A program made the position numbers and the translations under genes. The notes beneath the pieces are model-generated. The model was given only the letters and a program-made list of their open reading frames with translations, was not told the DNA's origin and searched no databases. From contig CAAERQ010000005.1 in assembly GCA_900758475.1 (NCBI GenBank), positions 8,539-72,538 of the forward strand: a stretch of 64,000 nt of DNA, written 5' to 3'. Shown here piece after piece: positions 1-8,352 of this stretch. Every line of letters starts with the position of its first letter. The first letter of the stretch is position 1. This DNA comes from an uncultured Collinsella sp. (GTDB taxonomy: Bacteria > Actinomycetota > Coriobacteriia > Coriobacteriales > Coriobacteriaceae).

Positions 1-1
1 C

Positions 2-1408
2 ATCCTTAACTGGCAGCTCACGATTATCACGCTCGTGTGCGATGCGGCCATTGTGCTGTATGCGCGCTACTCGGGTGCGCACTCTAAGCGCTTCTTTGCC
101 GCCCAGCAGGCATCGCTTGGCGACCTGGACGGATATATCGAAGAGATGGTCTCGGGCCAAAAGGTCATCAAGGTCTTTAATCGCGAGGCAGCGAATGTCG
201 CCGGCTTCACCTGCCGCAACGATGAGCTTCGCCGCACCGGCACCGCCGCCGTGAGCTATGCCAACTCCATGGTGCCCATGACCGTCGTGATTGGCTACGT
301 CAACTATGCCATCGTCGCCGTGGCGGGCGGCATGCTCTGCATCAACGGCCTGGCCGACGTGGGCGCGCTTGCAAGCTACCTGGTCTTTGTGCGCCAAGCC
401 GCCATGCCCATCAACCAGTTTACGCAGCTCGGCAACTTCTTGCTCAACGCGTTGGCCAGTGCCGAGCGCCTGTTTGCGGCTATGGACCTTAAGCCTGAGG
501 TGGACGAGGGCTGCGTGGAGCTGGTGCAGACGGGCGACGCCGCGTGGGCGTGGAAGATTCCCGAGGGCCAGGGTGTGGGCACGTACGGGCATCTGCACGA
601 CGTGGCCGCCGTTGATGAATCGGGTCGTGCGGTGGCAGCCGACGGTACCGAGCTTGTTACCGGTCTGGTCCCGCTCGCCGGCGACGTGCGCTTCCATGCC
701 GTGGACTTTTCTTACGTGCCAGGCACCCGCGTGCTCACGGATCTCAACCTGTTCGCCAAACCGGGGCAAAAGATCGCCTTTGTTGGCTCGACGGGCGCCG
801 GAAAGACGACCATCACCAACCTCATCAACCGCTTCTACGAGGTTGATGACGGCGAGATCACGTACGACGGTATCGACGTCAAGCATATCGCCAAGGCCAG
901 CTTGCGCGGGTCGCTCGGCATTGTGCTACAGGATACGCACCTGTTTAGCGGCACCATTGCGCAGAACATCCGCTTTGGCAAGCTCGACGCGACTGACGAG
1001 GAAGTGCGCGCCGCTGCCGAGGCCGCCTGCGCCGACTCGTTTATCCGCCGCTTGCCACAAGGTTACGACACGCTCGTGACCGCGGACGGTGCCAACCTGT
1101 CACAGGGCCAACGCCAGCTGCTCGCCATCGCGCGCGTGGCCGTGGCCGATCCGCCGGTGCTCATCTTGGACGAGGCCACGAGCTCCATCGACACGCGCAC
1201 CGAAAAGCTTATCGAGCGCGGCATGGACCGCATCATGCGCGGCCGCACCACGTTTATGATTGCGCACCGCCTGTCCACGGTTCGCGACGCCGACGCCATC
1301 ATGGTCCTCGAACACGGCCACATCATCGAGCGCGGCACGCACGAAGAGCTGCTCGCCCAGCACGGCGAGTACTGGCAGCTGGCGCATGGCTTAAAAGAGT
1401 TGGATTAA
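2..1408 (+). CDS. ABC transporter, fused permease/ATPase (5' end outside window)
   Basis: The reading frame is open from the window edge, so the N-terminus is missing and at least 468 residues are visible. The first third is the end of an exporter-type transmembrane domain. The rest is a nucleotide-binding domain with Walker A GSTGAGKTT (near base 784), signature LSQGQRQ (near 1098), Walker B VLILDEAT (near 1158) and H-loop AHRLST (near 1259). This is the type I exporter (MsbA/LmrA/MDR-like) arrangement, which works as a homo- or heterodimer in the membrane. The linker between the two domains (about bases 490-690) is longer than usual. Substrate cannot be read from sequence. A partner half-transporter may lie upstream, outside the window. 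Confidence 0.93.
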   Translation: MLNWQLTIITLVCDAAIVLYARYSGAHSKRFFAAQQASLGDLDGYIEEMVSGQKVIKVFNREAANVAGFTCRNDELRRTGTAAVSYANSMVPMTVVIGYVNYAIVAVAGGMLCINGLADVGALASYLVFVRQAAMPINQFTQLGNFLLNALASAERLFAAMDLKPEVDEGCVELVQTGDAAWAWKIPEGQGVGTYGHLHDVAAVDESGRAVAADGTELVTGLVPLAGDVRFHAVDFSYVPGTRVLTDLNLFAKPGQKIAFVGSTGAGKTTITNLINRFYEVDDGEITYDGIDVKHIAKASLRGSLGIVLQDTHLFSGTIAQNIRFGKLDATDEEVRAAAEAACADSFIRRLPQGYDTLVTADGANLSQGQRQLLAIARVAVADPPVLILDEATSSIDTRTEKLIERGMDRIMRGRTTFMIAHRLSTVRDADAIMVLEHGHIIERGTHEELLAQHGEYWQLAHGLKELD

Positions 1409-1452
1409 CCCGTTCGAGCACGATGCTTTGATCCCTCCGTGCCCCTCGCCTC

Positions 1453-1517
1453 AAACCATCACAACATTCGACGGTTTTTGCCAAAAACGGGAAAAGCATC
1501 GAATGTTGTGATGGTTT
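1453..1517. repeat. 65 bp palindromic repeat, copy 1
   Basis: The two 19-base arms AAACCATCACAACATTCGA and its exact reverse complement enclose a 27-base loop. The same unit recurs at 2695, 6819 and 16719, always 65 bp and always intergenic. It lies 45 bases after the ABC gene stop and could act as a 3' hairpin. Confidence 0.9.
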
Positions 1518-1618
1518 TTCTGCCACTCGACCGGGTGGAATCGCTTTCTTGCGCACGAAGGTGTGCGGACCCGTGGGCGGGGGAATAAGGTTGGTTATCC
1601 GACTCCATTGGAGGGCTT

Positions 1619-2656
1619 ATGGACCTGCCGATCGTCCTGTCCCATAAGACTGCCTGGCTGTACCACAACGTGGCACGTCCGTCCGAGCCGCTCTCGCGAG
1701 CAAGCAGCCTATACGATGAGGACTCGCTTGCTAACGAGGCGGAGCCGACCGCGAGCCTGCCCAAATTGGGACTCGATGCCAAAGGGCTGAGGGCTTCAAC
1801 GGCAGTTGGGATCGTTGCCGACTATCTGGTTTCGCTCGGTATTCCACGAGAAGAGCTCGATCATATCGACACGCTCGTCAACTTCGATTTTGAGCGCTCG
1901 ACGCCGGCTGGATTTAGGTGCCACGTGTTTGGAGCGCCGGTACCTCCAAGCCATCTTATCGAGGTGGCGGAGGGCCTTCTGGTGGTTGATGAGGTCATGT
2001 GCTTTGTCCAAGCGGGTTCGTGGATGAGCGAGCCCGAGCAGCTGGAATATGGCTACGAAATCTGCGCCCGATACCATTTGAATCATCTGTCGACAGGCGA
2101 TTATATCGAGATGGGGCAGAGGTATACCGTTGCCGACTTGATTGCTTATTGCAATGAGAACCGATCTCGTCAGGGGGCCATACGCGCGGCCGCCGTGCTC
2201 AGGCGCGTGCACGATGGCGCGCGGTCGCCCATGGAGACGGCCACCGCAATTATGGTCGTAGCAAAACGTTCCCAGGGAGGGTTGGGATATGCCAAGATCG
2301 AGCTCAACCATCGGGTCGATGTTCCCAACGAGTTCAAGTATCTCGCTAAGGCCGGGTATTTCGAGATCGACGTATATGCGCCTGCGAGCGGTACGGGGAT
2401 TGAATACAACGGCTCGGACCATCTTGATAAACAGCGCAGCGCGTCGGATGCGGAGCGCATGACCGTGCTGAGCGCGCTGGGCTTTAGGATGATCGTCCTC
2501 ACCGGGACTCAGTTTGCCCACCAGCTGCAATTGCACCGGGCGATGAACGCCATCGCGCTCGCTATGGGCCTTAAGTGCGACCGAAGCGAGACATTCCAGA
2601 AACGTCAGAACGACCTGCGAGAGTTCGTGATACGACACTGGAATGGTAGCCTCTAG
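1619..2656 (+). CDS. Uncharacterised protein with C-terminal PD-(D/E)XK/DUF559-like domain
   Basis: This is a 345-residue protein. ATG at 1619 is preceded by a GGAGGG ribosome-binding site. The N-terminus (LSHKTAWLYHN) resembles the start of AbiEi-type antitoxin and related proteins that open with a winged-helix segment. The C-terminus (about residues 245-330) has the spacing of a DUF559/Vsr-like nuclease fold: D251 in EIDVYAP, E262 in GIEYNG, then a histidine, an R-x(5)-D-x(2)-R run and a final hydrophobic strand. N for D in the usual EYDG is a small deviation. Activity is not shown by sequence. It is a lone gene flanked on both sides by 65 bp palindromic repeats. Alternatives are a transcriptional regulator with a dead nuclease fold or an orphan defence protein. 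Confidence 0.7.
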   Translation: MDLPIVLSHKTAWLYHNVARPSEPLSRASSLYDEDSLANEAEPTASLPKLGLDAKGLRASTAVGIVADYLVSLGIPREELDHIDTLVNFDFERSTPAGFRCHVFGAPVPPSHLIEVAEGLLVVDEVMCFVQAGSWMSEPEQLEYGYEICARYHLNHLSTGDYIEMGQRYTVADLIAYCNENRSRQGAIRAAAVLRRVHDGARSPMETATAIMVVAKRSQGGLGYAKIELNHRVDVPNEFKYLAKAGYFEIDVYAPASGTGIEYNGSDHLDKQRSASDAERMTVLSALGFRMIVLTGTQFAHQLQLHRAMNAIALAMGLKCDRSETFQKRQNDLREFVIRHWNGSL

Positions 2657-2694
2657 GGGCGTTCTGGCCCTTCTGCGGGGCGCTGTGGGCAGGC

Positions 2695-2759
2695 AAACCA
2701 TCACAACATTCGATGCTTTCCCTCAAAATCGAGAAAACCGTCGAATGTTGTGATGGTTT
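2695..2759. repeat. 65 bp palindromic repeat, copy 2
   Basis: The 19-base arms are identical to copy 1. The loop matches that of copy 1 when read on the opposite strand, so this copy is inverted relative to copy 1. It lies 38 bases after the preceding gene. Confidence 0.9.
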
Positions 2760-2892
2760 GGATGCTGAGGATGGGCTTGGGAAGTACATCTTGCTCGAAG
2801 TGGCCTGTCCTGTCGTACGGTTGTCGACCCATTCTTCCCGTGGGGTATTATGTTTCTCGAAGAATAAAAATGCCGCGTGAGGGGAGGGCTGC

Positions 2893-3948
2893 GTGGACGG
2901 GCACGTGCAACATGACGGTTTTGGCCGCGATATCAACTACCTGCGCATTGCCGTTACCGACAAGTGCAATTTCCGCTGCATCTATTGCATGCCGGCCGAT
3001 GGCGTGGCGCCCCGTGCACACGACGAGCTGCTCAGCGCCGAGGAAATCGCCCGCTTTGTGCGCTTGGTGGCGGGGGAGGGCATTCGCCGCGTACGCCTGA
3101 CGGGCGGCGAGCCGCTGGTCAGCCGCCGCATCATCCCGCTTATTCGCGACATCCGCGCGATTCCGCAGATCGAGGACATCTCGCTCACCACCAACGGCGC
3201 CCTGCTGCCCAAGCTGGCGCCGCAGCTCAAAGATGCCGGGCTTAACCGCGTCAACGTCTCGCTCGACACGCTCGACCCTACGCTCTTTGGAAAGATCACG
3301 CGCCTGGGTCGACTCGAACAGACCGTGTCGGGCATCGACGCGGCGCTGGCTTGGGGCTTTGAGCCCGTTAAGGTCAACTGCGTTGTGGTGCGCCGGCTCA
3401 ACCAGGATGTGGCGGCCCTCGCGCGGCTTACGCTCGACCGCCCCATCCACCTGCGCTTTATCGAATACATGCCCATCGGCGACGAGCGTACGAGCTCGCA
3501 TTGCGCTGTGGATCCGCATGCTCCCGCGCTCAATCCCGAGCTGTGGGATGCGAGCGACACCGTGCCGAGTGACGAGCTGCGGGCGCGCATCAATGCCGGG
3601 GCCGCCGCGGCTGGTCTGGGCGAGCTCGAGCCGCTCGACATCAACGACGCTCCTGCCGGCGCGGGCCCTGCGCGCTATTGGCACTTTCCGGGTGCGGCGG
3701 GAACGGTTGGCTTTATTAGCGCCATGTCCAACCATTTTTGCGCGAGCTGCAACCGTCTGCGCCTGACGGCAGACGGCAACGTGCGCCCGTGCCTGTTTAG
3801 CGATGCCGAATATTCGGTGCGCGAGGCGCTGCGCCGTGGTGATGATATGCAGGTACTTTCGATTTGGCGCGATGCCGTGGCCCACAAGCCGCAGGAACAC
3901 GCGATAATTGAGGGCACGCAACGATTTATGTCCCAAATCGGAGGATGA
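2893..3948 (+). CDS. moaA: GTP 3',8-cyclase MoaA
   Basis: This 351-residue radical SAM enzyme performs the first step of molybdenum cofactor synthesis, converting GTP to cyclic 3',8-dihydroguanosine triphosphate. The N-terminal radical SAM motif is C25-x3-C29-x2-C32, followed by the SAM-contacting TGGEP motif. The second cluster ligands lie in CASCNRLRLTADGNVRPCLF near the C-terminus. The length is slightly above the usual 325-340. The GTG start at 2893 follows GGGGAGGGCT. A possible promoter lies upstream (TTGTCG at 2821, TATTAT at 2846, 19 bp apart). The moaC-mobB fusion starts 5 bases after the stop, so the two are co-transcribed. I saw no Moco riboswitch. Confidence 0.96.
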   Translation: MDGHVQHDGFGRDINYLRIAVTDKCNFRCIYCMPADGVAPRAHDELLSAEEIARFVRLVAGEGIRRVRLTGGEPLVSRRIIPLIRDIRAIPQIEDISLTTNGALLPKLAPQLKDAGLNRVNVSLDTLDPTLFGKITRLGRLEQTVSGIDAALAWGFEPVKVNCVVVRRLNQDVAALARLTLDRPIHLRFIEYMPIGDERTSSHCAVDPHAPALNPELWDASDTVPSDELRARINAGAAAAGLGELEPLDINDAPAGAGPARYWHFPGAAGTVGFISAMSNHFCASCNRLRLTADGNVRPCLFSDAEYSVREALRRGDDMQVLSIWRDAVAHKPQEHAIIEGTQRFMSQIGG

Positions 3949-3952
3949 TCAT

Positions 3953-5254
3953 ATGGCCAAGAGCAGGTACGCCGATGCCACCAAGGCCGCTCGCAGGGCC
4001 GCGATGTCTGCCCACAAAGTCACGGCTGCGGCGAATGCTGGCAACGCCGACGCGTCCGCGCAGCCGACTGCCAGTGCTGCCACCGAGCCCACCCGTGACG
4101 CCCGCCGCGACGAGCTGACGCACGTGGACGCCAAGGGCGAGGTACGCATGGTCGACGTGTCTGACAAGGCCGAGACCCATCGCATTGCCATCGCCGAGGG
4201 CACCATCCTCATGCACCCCGAGACGCAGGCCATGGTGCTGCAGGACCGCGCCAAAAAGGGCGATGTGCTTGCTTGCGCGCGCGTGGCGGGCATTATGGCC
4301 ATCAAGCGCACGAGCGACATCATCCCCATGTGCCATCCGCTGCTCATTACCAAGAGCAAGTGCGACATTGCGCCCATCGCTCCGGCGGGGACGCCAGCCG
4401 AGGACGTACCCGAGGGCTGGGCGCCGGCGCGCGCGGATGGACAGGTCGGCTTTCACGTGCTGGTTACGGCCGGCGTGACGGGCAAGACAGGTATTGAGAT
4501 GGAGGCCCTGACCGGAGCGAGCGCTGCGTGCCTGACCATCTACGATATGTGCAAGGCCGTCGACCGCGGCATGGAGATCGTCGACGTGCGCCTGCTGCAC
4601 AAGGAGGGCGGCCGCTCGGGCGTGTGGGATCGTGCCGAGCGTCAGGTTGCTGCTGTTGAGGCCGTGGGGGCCGCGGGCAACGCGCCCGCAAGCGCACCCG
4701 TCGCCGTCGCACCCGCAGCTCCGACACCGGCCGTCCCCGCGATCGCGTTTATCGGCTACCAAAACTCGGGCAAGACCACACTCGTCGAGAAGGTCATCGC
4801 CGAGCTCACCCGCCGCGGCCTGCGCGTGGGTTCGCTCAAGCATCATGGGCACCATGGCTTTGATATCGATGTGCCTGCCAAGGACACCTGGCGTCATCAC
4901 CAGGCTGGATCCAAGCACGTGGGCCTTATCTGCGCCACGCGCTGGGCGGAGTACGCCGACACGCGCGAGGAGGACGAGATGCCCGCGCGCGAGCTGCTGT
5001 CGCGCTACAACGATGTCGACGTGGTGATCATCGAGGGCTACAAGACCGAGGGCTTCGACAACATCGTGGTCGCGCGCTCCGGTGTCGACCGTCTGCGCGG
5101 CAAGAGCTCGCTCGACCTGGTCGACGGTCACACGCTGGCCCTTGCCTGCAACGAGGCCCTGGCACGCCAGGCCTTCGACGCCGGCTTTGCGACCCGAGCC
5201 ATCAACATCAACGACGCCCGAGCCATCTGCGACCTCATCCAAGACTACCTTTAA
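3953..5254 (+). CDS. moaC: MoaC-MobB fusion, molybdenum cofactor biosynthesis
   Basis: This 433-residue protein joins two Moco enzymes. After a low-complexity Ala-rich N-terminus (to about residue 40), residues 45-225 are MoaC, cyclic pyranopterin monophosphate synthase (MVDVSDK, SDIIPMCHPL, KTGIEMEALTG), which acts on the MoaA product. An Ala/Pro linker (about 230-260) leads to MobB (about 262-433), a P-loop GTP-binding protein (GYQNSGKTT, K274) that assists the guanylyl transfer making the dinucleotide form of the cofactor. The ATG at 3953 follows GGAGG and is preferred to an in-frame TTG further upstream that overlaps moaA. Neighbouring steps (moaE/D, mogA, moeA, mobA) are not in the window. 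Confidence 0.93.
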   Translation: MAKSRYADATKAARRAAMSAHKVTAAANAGNADASAQPTASAATEPTRDARRDELTHVDAKGEVRMVDVSDKAETHRIAIAEGTILMHPETQAMVLQDRAKKGDVLACARVAGIMAIKRTSDIIPMCHPLLITKSKCDIAPIAPAGTPAEDVPEGWAPARADGQVGFHVLVTAGVTGKTGIEMEALTGASAACLTIYDMCKAVDRGMEIVDVRLLHKEGGRSGVWDRAERQVAAVEAVGAAGNAPASAPVAVAPAAPTPAVPAIAFIGYQNSGKTTLVEKVIAELTRRGLRVGSLKHHGHHGFDIDVPAKDTWRHHQAGSKHVGLICATRWAEYADTREEDEMPARELLSRYNDVDVVIIEGYKTEGFDNIVVARSGVDRLRGKSSLDLVDGHTLALACNEALARQAFDAGFATRAININDARAICDLIQDYL

Positions 5255-5267
5255 GGCTTGACGCTGA

Positions 5268-5303
5268 ACCTGCCAAAAAGGGACAGGTTTATTTTGGTAG
5301 GTT
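5268..5303. repeat. GGGACAGG-centred palindrome, divergent-arm copy
   Basis: The arms ACCTGCCAAAA and TTTTGGTAGGT pair with one G-U and enclose AGGGACAGG. The centre is shared with the CCACCACAAAGG copies, but the arm sequence is different and still self-complementary. Confidence 0.7.
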
Positions 5304-5324
5304 TTATCTGGGCAAACGCTGTTT

Positions 5325-5357
5325 CCACCACAAAGGGGCCAGGCACCTTTGTGGTGG
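5325..5357. repeat. GGGGACAGG-family palindrome
   Basis: Arms CCACCACAAAGG and CCTTTGTGGTGG are perfect over 12 bases, with centre GGCCAGGCA. This 33 bp unit lies 21 bases after the divergent-arm copy, so two family members stand in tandem between moaC-mobB and the MFS gene. Confidence 0.85.
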
Positions 5358-5365
5358 TTTTTGCT

Positions 5366-5395
5366 TTGGTAGATGTGTGGGACATGCCTTACAAT
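5366..5395 (+). promoter_or_regulatory. Possible sigma-A-like promoter for the MFS gene
   Basis: TTGGTA at 5366 and TACAAT at 5390 are 18 bp apart, about 135 bases before the start codon. The boxes also fall inside an imperfect stem (TTGGTAGA and TCTACCAA). Confidence 0.3.
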
Positions 5396-5531
5396 CTACC
5401 AAGTAGTTCATGACGGGCGAAAAACGGAGAGAAGGGGCTTGATGCGTCCTTAATGTTTCATGCGGATAGATTGATTTGACAGACGGTGGCGAATGCCCGC
5501 CGTCCGCATTCGTATGAAACAAGGAGTCTCC

Positions 5532-6818
5532 ATGCTCGCCTCTCTTTTCTCAAAGCCTCAATCATCGCTGTCCGTGCAGGCCAAGCGCCTGGTGGCGATG
5601 CGCTTTCTCATCTACACCGGTTATCAGACCAGCTACTTTATCGGCGTCATCGGAACGCTCACCTATGCAGACGATGCCTCGGTCGTGGCGACATCGCTGG
5701 CCGTCCTGTTTATGAACGTTTTCGTGATCCTGGGGTCCTTTGCGGGCGGCGCGGCGCTCGACGCTTTGGGCCTACGCCGCCATTTTTTGCTGAGCATCAT
5801 CAGCACGCTGGCAACCGGCGCGGCGATCCTCGTTTTTGGCAGCGCGACCGGCATCGTCCTGCTCGGCGCGGTGCTCCTGGGCTTCGTGATGGGGTTTGCC
5901 CAGCCCATCGCCACATCCTATCCAGCCTACCTCACCGACGATCCTGTCGAGCTCAAAGACATTAACTCCGCCATAACCATGTTCTCCAACGTGAGCATTA
6001 TCGTCGGCCCCACATTAGGCGGCTTTGTCGCGGCGGCTGCGTCGTCACGCGCAGTGTTCGTGCTCATGATGATCTTTACCGTACCGGCGCTCGTCGCCGG
6101 TTGGGGATTTAGGCCGCAAGCAGGTCGCGTCGCCGCGCGTGAAAGTACTCCCGCGGATAGCAGCACAACGGCAAGTACTGCCAGTCAAAGCTCCGACTCC
6201 AGTAAATCCGCCCGCGTCACCTTCGCGACCAGCATCAAGACAGTCTTTACCAACAGCGTTCTCGCCCTACTGTTCTGCATCATCTTTCTTTCGAACTTCG
6301 GCTATGGCGCCTTTGACCCGCTGGAGTCGTTCTTCTACCGCGATGTCCTGCACGTCGGCGTTGAGTGGATGGGCTGGCTCTCGTCGGCCTCGGGCGTGGG
6401 CGCGGTGCTGGGTGCCGTGCTCGCGCTCCGCTTGCCGCCGCACTTGGTAAACCTAAAAACGCTGCTCGTGGCACTTATGTCCGTGGGCCTGGGAAGCCTG
6501 CTCTATGTGGGGACGCCGTACGTGGGTGTGGCCCTTGTCGGCCAGGTCGCCCTGGGCATAGCCTGGGGCGTTGTCAACCCGCTTCATAACACCATCGTGC
6601 AAACGACGGCTCCGCTCGAGCAGCTCGGTCGCGTCAACTCGGTCATGGGCTTTGGCAATATGTTCGCCGGCGTGGCGCCGCTGGCGATTGCCCCGTGGCT
6701 GGCGGCGACATTTGGCGTACAGCAGACACTCGTGGGGGCAGGCATGGTCGTGACGGCGGTCCCTGCGGCGTTGCTGCTGTTTGGACGCCGGCATTTTGAT
6801 CGTGCCGCAAGGCAGTAA
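5532..6818 (+). CDS. MFS transporter
   Basis: This 428-residue multi-pass membrane protein has about 12 hydrophobic segments in two halves, with a Ser/Thr-rich cytoplasmic loop between them (DSSTTASTASQSSDSSK, about residues 205-225). That is the layout of a major facilitator permease, probably a drug or small-molecule exporter, but the substrate is not identifiable. ATG at 5532 is chosen because AAGGAG lies 6 bases upstream; an in-frame ATG at 5493 has no such site. It is a single gene, flanked by palindromic repeats on both sides; its stop touches the 65 bp repeat. Confidence 0.9.
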   Translation: MLASLFSKPQSSLSVQAKRLVAMRFLIYTGYQTSYFIGVIGTLTYADDASVVATSLAVLFMNVFVILGSFAGGAALDALGLRRHFLLSIISTLATGAAILVFGSATGIVLLGAVLLGFVMGFAQPIATSYPAYLTDDPVELKDINSAITMFSNVSIIVGPTLGGFVAAAASSRAVFVLMMIFTVPALVAGWGFRPQAGRVAARESTPADSSTTASTASQSSDSSKSARVTFATSIKTVFTNSVLALLFCIIFLSNFGYGAFDPLESFFYRDVLHVGVEWMGWLSSASGVGAVLGAVLALRLPPHLVNLKTLLVALMSVGLGSLLYVGTPYVGVALVGQVALGIAWGVVNPLHNTIVQTTAPLEQLGRVNSVMGFGNMFAGVAPLAIAPWLAATFGVQQTLVGAGMVVTAVPAALLLFGRRHFDRAARQ

Positions 6819-6883
6819 AAACCATCACAACATTCGATGAAAATCGCGATTTCGCCGAATAACGTCGAATGCTGTGATGGATT
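6819..6883. repeat. 65 bp palindromic repeat, copy 3
   Basis: Left arm is identical to copies 1 and 2; the right arm carries two changes (TGCTGTGATGG and the final ATT). It begins at the base following the MFS stop codon and is the most decayed copy. Confidence 0.85.
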
Positions 6884-6907
6884 GCGCTGAGGCCCGAGCA
6901 CCACAAG

Positions 6908-6940
6908 CCACCACAAAGGGGACGGGTACCTTTGTGGTGA
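6908..6940. repeat. GGGGACAGG-family palindrome
   Basis: CCACCACAAAGG, then GGACGGGTA, then CCTTTGTGGTG. The outermost base pair is lost. It lies 25 bases after the 65 bp repeat. Confidence 0.8.
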
Positions 6941-7027
6941 TCGGGTCCCAACGGCTTGCGCCTTGGTATACCATGTACGCCGTTCACGAATACACTCCAC
7001 ACCGCCGCGCTACCCAGAAAGGCCCCC

Positions 7028-7849
7028 ATGGACACCACCTTTAGCCACATCAAAGCCGTGTTCTGCGATATCGACGGCACACTGCTCACGAGCCAGCACA
7101 CGGTGTCCCCTCGCACCGTGGCGGCGATCCGCGCCCTGCGCGAGCGCGGTGTGCTCTTTGGCCTGTGCACCGGGCGCGACGCCCACGCGACCGAGGCCAT
7201 GTACGAGCTCTGGGGCATCGAAGGCCTGGTGGACGTGCTCGTGGGCTGCGGTGGCGCCGAGGTCATCGACCGCGCGCACGACATCAACGAGCTGAGCTAT
7301 CCGCTGCCGGGCGAGACCATCGCGCGCATCTGCAAGCACATGGCGGGCCTGCCAGCAACGCCCGTCTGCCCCCGAGACGGCGTGTTCTACGTGCCCGAGA
7401 GCAACGCGTGCGTCGAGCACCTGTCGCGCGTCGACGGCGTGCCCTACCAAGTGGTCGATTTTGCCGAGTTTTTGCGCGAGCCGCAGCCAAAGGTGATGTT
7501 TACCATGGCGCCCGAGGTAATGCCGCGGGTGATTGAGCGGGCATCGACGTTTGCCGATGACACTGTTAAGGCGGCGGCTCTGCAGACCACGCAGCGGCTC
7601 TACGAGTTCATGGATCCGCGCGTGTCCAAGACGCGTGGCCTTGTGCGCGTGGCGGAGCTCAACGACATGGAGCTCCAGGGCGTCTGTGTGTTTGGCGATG
7701 CCGATAACGACGCCTGCATGGTGGCTGACGCCGGCGTGGGCGTGGCTATGGTAAACGGCAGCGCCGCCACCCGCGCCGCCGCCGATTTTGTAACCGCGAG
7801 CAACGACGAAGACGGCATCGCGATCTTTATCGAGGAACATCTGCTGTAG
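7028..7849 (+). CDS. Cof-type HAD-superfamily phosphatase
   Basis: This 273-residue cytoplasmic hydrolase is probably a sugar-phosphate or nucleotide phosphatase. Motif I is D14-I-D16-G-T, giving the nucleophile and the acid/base aspartates. A type IIB cap follows in the middle, and motif IV is FGDADNDACMVADAG, with the GDxxND metal ligands varied to GDADND. The length is typical for the Cof family. ATG at 7028 follows AGAAAGG; the longer in-frame start at 6956 has no ribosome-binding site. It is a monocistronic gene between two copies of the GGGGACAGG palindrome. Confidence 0.88.
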   Translation: MDTTFSHIKAVFCDIDGTLLTSQHTVSPRTVAAIRALRERGVLFGLCTGRDAHATEAMYELWGIEGLVDVLVGCGGAEVIDRAHDINELSYPLPGETIARICKHMAGLPATPVCPRDGVFYVPESNACVEHLSRVDGVPYQVVDFAEFLREPQPKVMFTMAPEVMPRVIERASTFADDTVKAAALQTTQRLYEFMDPRVSKTRGLVRVAELNDMELQGVCVFGDADNDACMVADAGVGVAMVNGSAATRAAADFVTASNDEDGIAIFIEEHLL

Positions 7850-7862
7850 CGCTGGGGCAGAA

Positions 7863-7895
7863 TCACCACAAAGGGGACAGGCACCTTTGTGGTGG
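7863..7895. repeat. GGGGACAGG-family palindrome
   Basis: TCACCACAAAGG, then GGACAGGCA, then CCTTTGTGGTGG. It begins 13 bases after the HAD gene stop. Confidence 0.85.
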
Positions 7896-8037
7896 CCTCA
7901 GGCGATTTGGGCGAATTGATACCGAAAATCTGCGCACTAATTCAAATATGGTTGTCTGAGCATTACGCTTCTAACCACCGATGGGTTAAAGATATTCTCA
8001 TCAGTTTGGAAGGATATTCCTTCCGGTTAATGACCTA

Positions 8038-8068
8038 CCGCTCACGGTCGATTTTCGACCGTGAGCGG
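8038..8068. other. Perfect inverted repeat in the pilus locus upstream region
   Basis: CCGCTCACGGTCGA and its exact complement enclose TTT. The stem would be strong enough for a terminator but no T-run follows on either strand, so it may be a protein-binding site or a remnant of a repeat. The 457 bases between the HAD stop and the first pilin hold this hairpin, the promoter-like elements below and no convincing gene. Confidence 0.6.
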
Positions 8069-8180
8069 GATGTCTGCTCTTGAGCAAAAATTTGTGCAAA
8101 TAAATCTATGCCATTAAAAAATGGTGTGCAGCTAAATTACCAGTAGAAACAAATAATTGATAGCGAATAAACGAAGGTAA

Positions 8181-8263
8181 ATCTGAGCAAATGTCAAGAG
8201 AATTGAGAATCCGCTACAAAAATGTCGGTTTTGTTGCTCAGATGTCTAAACAATCGTTACAAT
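8181..8263 (+). promoter_or_regulatory. Putative pilus promoter with flanking inverted repeat
   Basis: ATCTGAGCAA (8181-8190) and TTGCTCAGAT (8234-8243) form an inverted repeat. The right arm supplies a possible -35 (TTGCTC, 8234) with TACAAT at 8258, spaced 18 bp. The whole stretch is much more AT-rich than its surroundings. This is suggested by base pattern only. Confidence 0.4.
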
Positions 8264-8277
8264 ATGTACACTAAACG

Positions 8278-8298
8278 TGCGCAATTACAGATTGCGCA
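8278..8298. promoter_or_regulatory. Hairpin/dyad in the predicted pilus 5' leader
   Basis: TGCGCAAT and ATTGCGCA enclose TACAG. It lies 15 bases after the predicted -10 and 54 bases before the first pilin start, so it could be an operator or a leader hairpin. Confidence 0.4.
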
Positions 8299-8352
8299 GA
8301 TACGTTTGATAGGGAAAGAGCAAGATCGCGGTCTCTTGGGGAGGAGACATCG

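Noticed and set aside
3926..5242. Long minus-strand ORF opposite moaC-mobB
   Set aside because: It mirrors a GC-rich coding gene, has no ribosome-binding site and no family motif. The plus-strand frame has clear MoaC and MobB motifs.
8181..8243. Invertible phase-variation switch
   Set aside because: The inverted repeats are only 10 bases with a 43-base interval and no recombinase gene is near the locus. Kept only as a regulatory dyad.
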